Notes under the pieces: generated by a model | What the model was told of the DNA's origin: nothing | Seen by the model: the letters and a program-made list of their open reading frames with translations, nothing else | Databases searched by the model: none | NCBI RefSeq assembly: GCF_002845985.1 | Contig: NZ_PDFK01000001.1 | Coordinates: 434,001 to 498,000 of the forward strand | DNA: 64,000 nt | Direction: 5' to 3' | From: Lysinibacillus fusiformis | GTDB taxonomy: Bacteria > Bacillota > Bacilli > Bacillales_A > Planococcaceae | In this document: positions 48,461 through 57,596 of the stretch, in pieces | Layout: each line of letters starts with the position of its first letter | Numbering within the stretch: position 1 is the stretch's first letter | Program-made: the position numbers and the translations under genes

Positions 48461-49171
48461 CTAGTAACCTACCTTTCTATTGGTAGCTACAACCTGCATA
48501 AACAGTGATTCTAATTCCTGACCTTGTGGTGCCGGTCCCTGATAGCCAAGCTTGCCATCAGCAATAATGCCAATGTCATCCACGACCTGTTCCACCTCAG
48601 ACAAAATATGACTAGATAAAATAACGGTGATACCTTGCTCTGGAAATGAGCGAATAAGCTGACGAAGCTCCTGTATACCAATCGGATCCAGTCCATTTGT
48701 AGGTTCATCTAAAATTAACAGCTTTGGCTTGTTTAGCAGCGCAATCGCTATACCTAATCGTTGCTTCATACCTAAGGAAAACTGCCCCGCCCGTTTTTTT
48801 CCTGTATTCGTTAAATCTACAATTTTTAATACTTCTTCAATACGACTTTGCGGTAGACCTAACGCTATCGTGCGAACTTGTAAATTTTCCGTTGCTGTTA
48901 AATTGTCATACAGGGGAGGTGTTTCAATTAACACGCCGATGTCCTGTAAATCATTTCGTGTCCATGTATGTCCATTAAAAATGATATTTCCAGCATTTGG
49001 TCGTAACATACCTGTCATCATTTTTAATGTTGTGGATTTCCCCGCTCCGTTTGGTCCAAGTAAACCGTAGACTGTATTACGTTGGATTTCTAACGATACA
49101 TTATCCACAATTTTTTGCCCTTTAAACGACTTATTAAGATTTTCTATCTTCAATATTAAATCTTTCATCAT
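48461..49171 (-). CDS. Lantibiotic-protection ABC ATPase (LanF/BcrA-like)
   Basis: A 236-residue ATPase. Walker A is GPNGAGKST (about 38-46), the signature is FSLGMKQRLGIAIALL, and Walker B is LLILDEPTNGLDPIG. This is the bacitracin/lantibiotic exporter subfamily. It is the first gene of the five-gene operon F-E-G-RR-HK. No promoter could be picked with confidence in the 70 bases between it and the repeats at 49241. Confidence 0.87.
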   Translation of the reverse strand: MMKDLILKIENLNKSFKGQKIVDNVSLEIQRNTVYGLLGPNGAGKSTTLKMMTGMLRPNAGNIIFNGHTWTRNDLQDIGVLIETPPLYDNLTATENLQVRTIALGLPQSRIEEVLKIVDLTNTGKKRAGQFSLGMKQRLGIAIALLNKPKLLILDEPTNGLDPIGIQELRQLIRSFPEQGITVILSSHILSEVEQVVDDIGIIADGKLGYQGPAPQGQELESLFMQVVATNRKVGY

Positions 49172-49240
49172 TAATCATCATCCTTTCAATGACCTTAGTA
49201 TAAAAAACAATTATAAGGATTTTATAAGGATTCAATATCA

Positions 49241-49280
49241 AATACTCGCGGTAGCTAGGCTTTTACTCGCGATTCCTTAC
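49241..49280. repeat. Two units of the TTTACTCGCGATTG-type repeat
   Basis: ATACTCGCGGTAGCTAGGC and TTTTACTCGCGATTCC match the units at 44813-44900. The two groups flank the ABC/two-component module. Confidence 0.6.
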
Positions 49281-49290
49281 TAAAGCATAA

Positions 49291-49326
49291 AAAAAGCATT
49301 TAGAATGTCCTCATTCCAAATGCTTT
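49291..49326 (-). terminator. Terminator of korAB
   Basis: A long stem (AAAGCATTT with AAATGCTTT, extended by GAATG/CATTC) has a 4-base loop and is followed by seven T on the minus strand. Confidence 0.82.
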
Positions 49327-49339
49327 GATTCTATCATTT

Positions 49340-50206
49340 TTACATAAATTCTTTTACTAAATCATTGAAATCATTTTCGCTCATTTTAATATCGATATCT
49401 GTTAATGGTAGCTCTGAGTAGCCAGGTACTTTTTCTTGATACGATGTTGTTTCCGTATCATGATAAATAACACCTGTTACTAAGCCCTCATGCTCCATCA
49501 CTGTACGCATTGCCATACCACGATCATTGTGATCATAGCCTTCTACATCCGCTAGTTTTGTTAAGTTCTCTTTAAACCAATCGTATGTGTTCACTTTGTT
49601 ATACGTTACACAAGGTGAAAAGACATTGATAAATGAGAAGCCTTTATGGTTGATACCAGCTTCGATTAAAGCTGTCAACTCTTTAATGTCAGTAGAGAAG
49701 CCTTGTGCCACAAATGTTGCACCACTTGTTAATGCTACCTCTAATGGTTTCAACGATGGTTCAATCGCTCCACCTGGTGTAGATTTTGTAATAAATCCAG
49801 CAGCAGAACGTGGCGATGTTTGACCTTTTGTTAAACCATAAATTTGATTATCCATTACAATATACGTAATATCAATATTACGACGGATAGCATGAATTGT
49901 ATGCCCCATACCGATAGCAAATCCATCACCATCACCACCAGAAGCGATGACATGTAGATCACGATTGGCCATTTTTAATCCTTGTGCAATCGGTAGTGCA
50001 CGACCATGAATACCATGGAATCCATAAGAATTAATATAGCCCGAAATACGTCCTGAACAACCAATTCCTGAAATTACAGCAAGTTCATTTGGCTCAATTC
50101 CGACATTTGCTGCAGCACGTTGAATAGCTGCTTGTACAGAGAAGTCTCCACAACCTGGGCACCAGTTTGGTTTCACTGTATTACGAAAATCCTTAAATGT
50201 TGCCAT
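49340..50206 (-). CDS. korB: 2-oxoacid:ferredoxin oxidoreductase, beta subunit
   Basis: A 288-residue TPP-binding subunit. The motif GCGDFSVQAA (about 18), ISGIGCSGR and the TPP/magnesium site GGDGDGFAIGMGH are present. With KorA it oxidises a 2-oxoacid (probably 2-oxoglutarate) to acyl-CoA while reducing ferredoxin. Its ATG overlaps the korA stop by one base (TAATG). KorAB next to spoVS and miaB is a common arrangement in Bacilli. Confidence 0.92.
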   Translation of the reverse strand: MATFKDFRNTVKPNWCPGCGDFSVQAAIQRAAANVGIEPNELAVISGIGCSGRISGYINSYGFHGIHGRALPIAQGLKMANRDLHVIASGGDGDGFAIGMGHTIHAIRRNIDITYIVMDNQIYGLTKGQTSPRSAAGFITKSTPGGAIEPSLKPLEVALTSGATFVAQGFSTDIKELTALIEAGINHKGFSFINVFSPCVTYNKVNTYDWFKENLTKLADVEGYDHNDRGMAMRTVMEHEGLVTGVIYHDTETTSYQEKVPGYSELPLTDIDIKMSENDFNDLVKEFM

Positions 50207-51945
50207 TAGCGAGTCAACTCCTTCACACGATTTTCTAATTCACCTGGCAAGAATGGCGTACCATTATATTTAGTGATTGTCGCGATTTTATCGTGACCAC
50301 CAATATTCATCTTCATAATATTAGCCAATTGACCCGTATAGTTATTTTCTACAACGATCACTTTTTTCGCTTGTGCTACAAGAGGTGCCATTTCCTCAGA
50401 TGGGAATGGGTGAATTAAACGAATATGCGCATGATTCACTTTCATTCCTTGCGCATTAAGTCGTTCTTGCACTTCCTCGATAGCTCCTCTTGTTGAGTTA
50501 AAGCCTACTAATAAGATATCCGCTTCCTCATGTGGTGCATTGACAAAGACAGGGTTATCAAATTTCAAACTCTCTAATTTACGGAAGCGTTTATCCATTT
50601 GTGTTTGACGATTGCCCGTTGCCTCAGATGGCTTCCCTGTTTCATCATGTTCAACACCTGTAACGTGGTGAATACCATGCAATGTACCTGGTAAAACACG
50701 AGGTGAAATCCCATCTTCAGTATCTTCATAGCGTTTGAAGTAGGCTTTATCGACAGCTTCATCAAGGTCATCAATCACAATTTTACCTCGACGAATTTCA
50801 ATTTTATCGTAATCAAACGGTTCTACCGATTGTTTCCCTAGAGACAATTGTAAATCTGTCATTAAAATAACTGGTAATTGCAATTCCTCTGCAATATTAA
50901 ATGCTTGGATTGTATCAAAAAATGCTTCCTCCATTGTTGAAGGCGCAATGACTACTTTAGGGATTTCTCCATGTGTTCCGTAAAGCATAGCCATTAAGTC
51001 CGATTGTTCTTGCTTTGTTGGTAGTCCAGTTGAAGGGCCCCCACGTTGCGTGTCTACTACTACTAATGGTTGCTCTGTCATACCTGAAAGACCAATTGCC
51101 TCCATCATCAATGAAAGACCAGGGCCTGCTGAAGCAGTAAAGGAACGTACACCACCAAAGTTAGCTCCGATTGCCATTGTTGCCGCAGCAATCTCATCCT
51201 CCGTTTGGATAACTGTCCCACCGAATTTTGGTAGCTTCTTAATTAAGTATTCCATAATTTCAGAAGCTGGCGTAATTGGGTATGCTGCCATAAAGCGTGT
51301 CCCAGCAGCTAATGCACCAAGTGCCACTGCATCGTTACCAATCATAAACATACGACGTTTGCCGTCTGCAGGTGCAAGTTCCCATTGGCCTACACGTTCA
51401 CCCAAAAGCTCATTCATAATTTGACGACCACGTGTAATGGCTTCCATATTTTTTTGAACGACCTCTTCGCCCTTTTTCCCAAAAATATCATCAACAACAT
51501 TTTGGAACACTGCATCCTCTAGGTTAAGCAATGATGCTGTTGCTCCGATGGCTACCATGTTTTTCATTAACGATGTACCAAGCTCTGCTGCTATTTCTGT
51601 AAATGGAACAGCAAATAATGGCGCCTTTGAATCTTCTGGTTTGACCGGGTCAAATTTTGCATCCGCTAAAATAACACCGTTTTCTGTGAGCTCTTTATAA
51701 TTGACATCGATTGTTTCCTGATCGAATGCCACTAAAATATCTAAATCATCCGCAATTGCACGCACTTCTGTTGGACGAACTGTAATTTTATTATTCGTAT
51801 GGCCACCTTTAATTCGAGAAGAGAAGTGACGATAACCGTATAGGAAATAGCCTAGACGATTCATTGCCATTGAGAAAATTTCACCTGTACTCTCAATCCC
51901 TTCACCCTGTTGCCCACCGACTTTCCATGAAAGCTGATGTAACAT
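50206..51945 (-). CDS. korA: 2-oxoacid:ferredoxin oxidoreductase, alpha subunit (gamma-alpha fusion)
   Basis: A 579-residue protein made of an N-terminal gamma domain (about 1-190, GGQQGEGIESTGEIFSMAMNRLGY) fused to the alpha (pyrimidine-binding) domain (from about 200, MIGNDAVALGALAAG, AYPITPASEIMEY, ASAGPGLSLMMEA). It lacks a ferredoxin domain, so it needs a separate ferredoxin. It forms an operon with korB. The exact 2-oxoacid is not certain from sequence. Confidence 0.92.
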   Translation of the reverse strand: MLHQLSWKVGGQQGEGIESTGEIFSMAMNRLGYFLYGYRHFSSRIKGGHTNNKITVRPTEVRAIADDLDILVAFDQETIDVNYKELTENGVILADAKFDPVKPEDSKAPLFAVPFTEIAAELGTSLMKNMVAIGATASLLNLEDAVFQNVVDDIFGKKGEEVVQKNMEAITRGRQIMNELLGERVGQWELAPADGKRRMFMIGNDAVALGALAAGTRFMAAYPITPASEIMEYLIKKLPKFGGTVIQTEDEIAAATMAIGANFGGVRSFTASAGPGLSLMMEAIGLSGMTEQPLVVVDTQRGGPSTGLPTKQEQSDLMAMLYGTHGEIPKVVIAPSTMEEAFFDTIQAFNIAEELQLPVILMTDLQLSLGKQSVEPFDYDKIEIRRGKIVIDDLDEAVDKAYFKRYEDTEDGISPRVLPGTLHGIHHVTGVEHDETGKPSEATGNRQTQMDKRFRKLESLKFDNPVFVNAPHEEADILLVGFNSTRGAIEEVQERLNAQGMKVNHAHIRLIHPFPSEEMAPLVAQAKKVIVVENNYTGQLANIMKMNIGGHDKIATITKYNGTPFLPGELENRVKELTR

Positions 51946-52153
51946 GTCAACAACTCCTTAAATCCAATGTGTACTATTATTTTTCCTTCATAAGTTTAAC
52001 ACGAAGAAACCTTCTGCACTATTGTTTCTCAACGATTTAGGCGAAAATCAGACCTTTGACTGAAAATCCTGTTCATAAAGTTGTAATTTTCAAATCCAAG
52101 CAAAATCACACCTCTATTTCAAGTGACATGTATCATATGTAAACAGGAAAACG

Positions 52154-52193
52154 AAAAAATGCCTTGCCACGTTATTATGTGACAAGGCATTTT
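52154..52193 (-). terminator. Terminator of spoVS
   Basis: The stem AAAATGCCTTG / CAAGGCATTTT is extended by AC/GT, with T residues following on the minus strand. It separates spoVS from korA. Confidence 0.8.
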
Positions 52194-52207
52194 AGTTCAT
52201 TACTTTT

Positions 52208-52474
52208 TTATCGAATACGTTTTTCCACGAGCAGCTTCAAGGCTGTACGTTCTTCACCAGCAATTAAAATATCGGCAAACGCCGGTGCGCAAATTAAATC
52301 TGTGCCACTTGGCGCTACAAATCCGCGTGCAATGGCCACTGCTTTTACGGCTTGGTTAAGTGCACCTGCCCCAACTGCTTGCATTTCTGCCTGCCCTTTT
52401 TCTCTGATTACCGCGACTAATGCACCTGCAACTGAATTTGGATTAGAGCGTGATGATACTTTTAATGAATCCAC
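52208..52474 (-). CDS. spoVS: Stage V sporulation protein S
   Basis: An 88-residue Alba-like protein with the highly conserved core GALNQAVKAVAIARGFVAPSG and ICAPAFADI. It acts in coat assembly and engulfment-to-late sporulation steps. The start is a GTG at 52474 with a GGGGAGG site. It lies between ymdB and korA, the standard neighbourhood. Confidence 0.95.
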   Translation of the reverse strand: MDSLKVSSRSNPNSVAGALVAVIREKGQAEMQAVGAGALNQAVKAVAIARGFVAPSGTDLICAPAFADILIAGEERTALKLLVEKRIR

Positions 52475-52652
52475 AATTATTCCTCCCCGTTTCGCGAATA
52501 GTGTTTACGCTCAACAACTCATGTCCCCCTTTTTGGACCTCAAGTTATTGTCCGTAGCACATTTTATGCTCCGCAAAACGGAAATAGACTAGTTTCACAA
52601 ATAAACCTGTATCCACAGCAAAAGAGTCGTAAACCAACATACTTCGACTTAT

Positions 52653-53450
52653 TTATCCTTGAAACGGATAATCTTCATTTATATAAATGCGTTCACAGGC
52701 AGTAGCTTTCCCTGTTCGATCATCCATCTCTACAAAGAAACCACTTAAAACCTCTCGTCCTTTTTTCGGTACTTCAAAACGGGATGGCATATTTGTTTGG
52801 AATTTATAAATGACACTATCCTTCGTCATGCCTAAAACCTCATCATATGGACCTGTCATACCTACATCCGTAATATAGGCTGTGCCGTTCGGGTAAATTC
52901 TTGCATCGGCCGTTTGTACATGTGTATGCGTCCCCACAACCGCAGAAGCCTTGCCATCTAAATGCCAGCCAAGGGCAATCTTTTCACTAGTCGCTTCCGC
53001 ATGAAAATCTACGAAAACAAGTGGTGACGTTTGACGGGCTTCCTCAATTAGCTTATCTGCCATTGCGAATGGGTCCTCATGAGGAGGTAAAAATACACGA
53101 CCATGTAAATTAATGACAGATAATGTCACACCGTTTTTAGAAATTTGCACCATACCTTTACCAGGTGCCTCACTTGAAAAGTTAGCAGGACGAATTAAAT
53201 AATCCGCATCATCGATAAAATCGAAAATATCTTTATTGTCCCATGTGTGATTACCCATTGTAATTACATCTACACCTATTTGTAGCAGGCTATTATAAAT
53301 ATTATGAGTAATGCCACGTCCTGCCGCAGCATTTTCACCATTGGCAATGACAACGTCTGGATTATATTTCTTTTTTAAGCGAGGTAAATATTTTTCCACC
53401 GCATCTCGACCAATTGAACCTACAATATCGCCAATAAATAAAACCTTCAT
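52653..53450 (-). CDS. ymdB: YmdB metallophosphoesterase
   Basis: A 265-residue calcineurin-like phosphodiesterase. The metal motifs GDIVGSIGRD, NGENAAAGRG, GNHTWDN, DFHAEATSEK and GTHTHVQTAD are all present. YmdB hydrolyses 2',3'-cyclic nucleotides and tunes biofilm and motility gene expression in B. subtilis. In that species it sits next to rny; here the two are separated by the polysaccharide cluster. Confidence 0.94.
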   Translation of the reverse strand: MKVLFIGDIVGSIGRDAVEKYLPRLKKKYNPDVVIANGENAAAGRGITHNIYNSLLQIGVDVITMGNHTWDNKDIFDFIDDADYLIRPANFSSEAPGKGMVQISKNGVTLSVINLHGRVFLPPHEDPFAMADKLIEEARQTSPLVFVDFHAEATSEKIALGWHLDGKASAVVGTHTHVQTADARIYPNGTAYITDVGMTGPYDEVLGMTKDSVIYKFQTNMPSRFEVPKKGREVLSGFFVEMDDRTGKATACERIYINEDYPFQG

Positions 53451-53855
53451 TTTTTAACCACTCTTTCTTTCCATTACGCCTCTATATCATTATGCTTCTG
53501 AGACTTTAACTTCGCACCTGAATACCATCACTAATTGTAACGCTAGGAGGAGGATTACGCAAAATAAAATATCAATTACGCCTCGGCGTCATTGCCGCTG
53601 ATACTTCGCCTTTGCGCAGATAAACAATGCTTCCAGATTTTTTCGAGCTAACAAGTAGAAGTTAACCTAAGACCGTCACGACCTGTGACAACAATTAACT
53701 GACCTGCATCGTGCAGGCTTTCTTCAATATCAATAACCTCCGCCAGTATCCTTGGAGCAACATGATATTGGTCACACCGTTATTGCTCCTTTTGGTGTCT
53801 CCCTATTTCAGTTGGCGTCTTCATTGCAAAAAACATCGGCTAAATCAAGATCAAT
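53451..53855. other. Gap between ymdB and the polysaccharide cluster
   Basis: No credible gene. It includes a short dyad CCTGCATCGTGCAGG (53703-53717) and a GC-richer stretch near 53580-53620. A short minus-strand frame ending at about 53655 (with GQLIVVTGRDGLRLTSTC) looks protein-like but has no ribosome site or start. This may mark the edge of the inserted cluster. The plus-strand frame at 53711-53920 has no ribosome site. Confidence 0.4.
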
Positions 53856-54866
53856 CTAACAACGCGAAATCACTTGATGCTTTTTCACATTTAAATAAAT
53901 TAGTGTTGAAGATAGTGTAAGCCAATTGTTTTTGATAAGCTTTAAAAAAACAATTTGTTTCATCTTTCGTTTCATTAACTTAACCTTTAATACGTCTGGA
54001 TAAGCCTTTAAAAAGGATTGAATCTCATACTTCATCTCTTGTGCAGTAGCACTTTGATGAAGAATAATCAATAGCCCCTCCAATTGGTAATTCAGAAAGC
54101 TATTTTTCACTTCCGCATAAACCTCGCCATCCTGTAATTCCTTCAAAAGCTTTTTATACAATACATCATAATTGTATCGTAAATGGACCATGGCTTTTTT
54201 TGTTAAGGAGCTTTCATTCGCCACATTATAATAATAAAGCTGTCTTGGAACATAACAGATGGACTGATTTTGTATGACAGCCCTTGTCAGAAACACTGTA
54301 TCCTCTGCAAAGCTCATCGCTTCATCAAACCGTAGCCTATGGAAATCTAAAAAGGATTTTTTATACAATTTACAGCTGGCAAAACCAAAATGTGTTTCCC
54401 CTATTTCAGTAAATAATTTGTGTAAACAATCAATGACACTGTAAGTACAGTAGCTGTTGGATGGATAATATAACGACCTGCTGCCCTCCGCTGCTTGCCA
54501 AAATAAATCACATTTTGCAATAGCAGAGCCTGTCAGCTTACATGCTTGATACAATTCTTCAAGCATCGTTAGCTCTAGCCAATCATCTGCATCAACAAAG
54601 GTAACATATTGACCGTTGGCATGGTCTATTCCAACATTTCTTGCTTTACTAACACCACTATTGGCATTCGTAAAAATGGTCATACGTGCATCAATTTGTG
54701 CAAACTTTTGTAAGATCGTTAATGATTGATCTTCACTGCCATCATTAATGACAATTATCTCAATATCCTTTAATGTTTGCTGACAAATGCTTGTTAAACA
54801 TTTCTCCAAATAGGGCTCAGCATTGTAAACAGGTACAATAACGCTCACTAAGATTTTGGACGCCAA
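53856..54866 (-). CDS. Glycosyltransferase family 2
   Basis: A 336-residue GT-A enzyme. The N-terminal SVIVPVYNAEPYLEKCLTSI and nucleotide-sugar-binding VINDGSEDQS are followed by the metal-binding FVDADDW (DxD). The C-terminal third is less conserved. The start is a TTG at 54866, 8 bases after AGGAGG. It overlaps the flippase gene by 19 bases and is the last gene of the cluster. It adds one sugar to the growing repeat unit; donor and acceptor are unknown. Confidence 0.88.
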   Translation of the reverse strand: MASKILVSVIVPVYNAEPYLEKCLTSICQQTLKDIEIIVINDGSEDQSLTILQKFAQIDARMTIFTNANSGVSKARNVGIDHANGQYVTFVDADDWLELTMLEELYQACKLTGSAIAKCDLFWQAAEGSRSLYYPSNSYCTYSVIDCLHKLFTEIGETHFGFASCKLYKKSFLDFHRLRFDEAMSFAEDTVFLTRAVIQNQSICYVPRQLYYYNVANESSLTKKAMVHLRYNYDVLYKKLLKELQDGEVYAEVKNSFLNYQLEGLLIILHQSATAQEMKYEIQSFLKAYPDVLKVKLMKRKMKQIVFLKLIKNNWLTLSSTLIYLNVKKHQVISRC

Positions 54867-56377
54867 AATATTGCGCCTCCTTTACGAAAAAGCTCTAGCC
54901 ACTTTGATTTTTGTTTTTTCGTCAAAGCAATACAAAATAGACTGATACCTGCCAGTAGCGTGTAGTAAAAAATAGATAGGCTAATAGATAGCCAAGTAAC
55001 TGAAGGGTTTGTTAGTTCCCATAAAAGTTCACTACAGCAAATAGCAACAACAAAGGCCAGTACTAGCCTGCCAATAGTTCGCCAAAACCTAAAGATATCC
55101 AAGCCAATTTTCTTGTGGTAATACATATTCATAATCACTACATTTCCAATAAATAATGAACAAGCTGTAACAATCGCGGTACCGATTTTGCCATAAAAGT
55201 AAATAGCCGGTATTGATACAAAAATATTTGCAACGGCAACAATGATTAATAAAATGGTTCTAAATTTAAACAAATTTTTTGCCTTCAACACATTAAGACC
55301 TAGATTTTGTATGAGATCAATACTAAACGGCACCATAATAATGAGGACAATCGCATAAATGGCAATAAACTCTTGACCTAGCCATAATACTAGAAACTCT
55401 TGACCAAAAAGAAAAAAGCCCCCTAATATATAGCCCACAACTAAAAATTGAATCGCGCCAACTTTTACGAATAGCTGATTTATTTCTACTAAGCCATCTT
55501 CTTTTGTCACTAGCATAGAAATACGAGGTAAAAACAATCCGCTAATCGCTAAAGCCAGTGACATAAAAATCAACACAATTTGAATCGCTACTGCATAGAT
55601 GGCAACATCCTCGGTCCCCTTAAATATGCCTAATAACACTTGATCTGTTTGCCAATAAATTTTATCAACAATCACAGTAATAAAAATAAAAAATGAATAG
55701 ATGAAAATTTCCTTTATGAGAGTTGTATTTTGGAGACTAAATGTGAATTGGATGGACAGCACCTTCATGCAATAAATGGCATCTAACAGTAAAAAAAGTA
55801 TGTTGTAAATAGCAATAATATAGATCAATGTCACCGCATCTGTTCCCTGTAAAAGAAAAAACAACATTGTCAGGGGCTGCACAATCACCTGTAATAATGT
55901 CGTTAATTTAATAAAAATAAATTTTTCATATGCTTGTAAGATGGAAGTGAAGACACCTAGCGGAAATTGCATTGCTAAACTAATCGTCATTATAAAGCCC
56001 ATTAACCTAGCCTTTTCTAATTGTTCCCCAGATAAGCTTTGCCCAAAAATAATATCCACATGAGAAAATAAGAAAAATCCTATTAATAAAGTAAGACAGC
56101 CGATACCAACAAATAATTTCAGAAAAAATCCATTTAATGCTGCTTCTAATGTTGGATCTGCTGCTGCTCGATTTCTAGCAATATAGCGTACAATAGCATT
56201 ACCTAACCCCAAATCTAAAATGGAGAGATAACCTACAAGTACAATCATTAAGGAATATAGACCAAATTCTTTCTGACCAAGGAGTGATATCATAATCGGT
56301 GTGAAAATGAGTGAAGAGAGCATTGTACAGCCGATTGTTATATAAGAAAGAATGGCTCCAATCTTTATTTCTTTCAT
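54848..56377 (-). CDS. Polysaccharide flippase, Wzx/MOP family
   Basis: A protein of about 509 residues with 12-14 helices. The N-terminal region (KEIKIGAILSYITIGCTMLSSLIFTPIM ... FGLYSLMIVLVGYLSILDLGLGNAIVRY) is typical of Wzx-type lipid-linked oligosaccharide flippases. The frame opens with GTG at 56383; the ATG at 56377 after AAAGGTG is preferred. It moves the lipid-linked repeat unit across the membrane for polymerisation. Confidence 0.87.
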   Translation of the reverse strand: MKEIKIGAILSYITIGCTMLSSLIFTPIMISLLGQKEFGLYSLMIVLVGYLSILDLGLGNAIVRYIARNRAAADPTLEAALNGFFLKLFVGIGCLTLLIGFFLFSHVDIIFGQSLSGEQLEKARLMGFIMTISLAMQFPLGVFTSILQAYEKFIFIKLTTLLQVIVQPLTMLFFLLQGTDAVTLIYIIAIYNILFLLLDAIYCMKVLSIQFTFSLQNTTLIKEIFIYSFFIFITVIVDKIYWQTDQVLLGIFKGTEDVAIYAVAIQIVLIFMSLALAISGLFLPRISMLVTKEDGLVEINQLFVKVGAIQFLVVGYILGGFFLFGQEFLVLWLGQEFIAIYAIVLIIMVPFSIDLIQNLGLNVLKAKNLFKFRTILLIIVAVANIFVSIPAIYFYGKIGTAIVTACSLFIGNVVIMNMYYHKKIGLDIFRFWRTIGRLVLAFVVAICCSELLWELTNPSVTWLSISLSIFYYTLLAGISLFCIALTKKQKSKWLELFRKGGAIFWRPKS

Positions 56378-56396
56378 GAGCACACCTTTCTATTAG

Positions 56397-57596
56397 TTAG
56401 GATGGACTTTCCTTTAGAATTGCTGGATATAATGATTGATATTGCGCAACAACCTGTTGAATTTGAAAATTTGCTAACACATGTTCACGACCAAGGTTCG
56501 CTTTTTGTGCATATTGCCGTGAACTGTAATTTAAAGCCGTATTAATCCCACTTGCTAAAGCCTCTGCATCCTTGGCAGCTACAACCTCACCACTATTCCC
56601 GACCAAATAAGCACAATCTCCAACATTCGTTGTGACACAGCATGTGCCGCTTGCCAATGCCTCCACTAGCACATTCGGTAGCCCCTCTCCTACTGAGGAT
56701 AAAACGAATACATCAGCTGCTGCCATTAATTGTGGAATATCCTCTCTACTGCCTAATAAGAACGTCACTTCCTCTAACTGGGCCGACTCAATCAGTTGTA
56801 GTAAATCCCTATTGGCATCATCAATTTCAAAGCCTACTAAAAACAAATAAAAATCTTGCCGTTGCTGCCTTAGCTTTTTTACACTAGCCATCAAATTTTC
56901 ATAATCCTTTAATGGGTCCCATCTGCCAACATGCAATAAAATGGGTTGATTGATGATGTCAAATTGTTCTACAAAATATTGCCTCTTCGTGCTTGGCTGA
57001 TATTGATCTGTGTTGATGCCATTAACAATGACACGATGCTGCTTACCACTGTAGCCAATCGCTTCATGGATTTCTTTTACTTTTGGTCCACATGAAATAA
57101 TAGCATCTACACGTTTTGACAATTTTGCACAAAGCTTGGCAATAAAAATTGTCCGGCGTTTATTATCTTGTTTATTGAGATTACTATGGTGAATTCCCCA
57201 AATTAATTTCTTTTTTAGCAATATCGCTAGGATATATCCTAGTAAATTAGCATGATACATCCATGTTTGAATAATGTCGCTTTCTTGACATAAACGATAG
57301 CAATTCATAAATGCGTTGACACGATTGCTACGCAGATCGCATATCGTTACCTTAATATTTAATTGCTTTTTTATTAACTCACCATACGTTCCCATCTCCG
57401 TTAAACAGATGACTTCTACCTCATAACTATCCCGATCCATGTTTTCTAAGAGACGATAAAGCATGGCCTCTGCTCCACCAAGGCCAATGGTCGTGATGAT
57501 ATGCATAATTTTAATCTTCTTTTGAATAGTCTCATCCTTTGATGTAGTTTCGTTATATGTAGAGCGTGCACAATTTGCTTGCAATCGCTTGTGCAT
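56397..57596 (-). CDS. Glycosyltransferase family 4 (GT-B)
   Basis: A 399-residue enzyme with the GT-B pattern: MHIITTIGLGGAEAMLYRL near the N-terminus and the donor-binding SSVGEGLPNVLVEALASGTCCV near residue 300. An extension of about 30 residues precedes the usual GT4 start, and the ATG at 57596 has an AAGGA site 5 bases upstream. It overlaps the preceding glycosyltransferase gene by 44 bases. Confidence 0.87.
   Translation of the reverse strand: MHKRLQANCARSTYNETTSKDETIQKKIKIMHIITTIGLGGAEAMLYRLLENMDRDSYEVEVICLTEMGTYGELIKKQLNIKVTICDLRSNRVNAFMNCYRLCQESDIIQTWMYHANLLGYILAILLKKKLIWGIHHSNLNKQDNKRRTIFIAKLCAKLSKRVDAIISCGPKVKEIHEAIGYSGKQHRVIVNGINTDQYQPSTKRQYFVEQFDIINQPILLHVGRWDPLKDYENLMASVKKLRQQRQDFYLFLVGFEIDDANRDLLQLIESAQLEEVTFLLGSREDIPQLMAAADVFVLSSVGEGLPNVLVEALASGTCCVTTNVGDCAYLVGNSGEVVAAKDAEALASGINTALNYSSRQYAQKANLGREHVLANFQIQQVVAQYQSLYPAILKESPS

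Noticed and set aside
44938-49171. Complete lantibiotic biosynthesis locus
   Set aside because: No precursor peptide, dehydratase, cyclase or LanT gene lies in the window on either side of the exporter genes.
53711-53920. Plus-strand 69-codon frame before the glycosyltransferase
   Set aside because: It has no ribosome site, and its second half is antisense to the glycosyltransferase gene.
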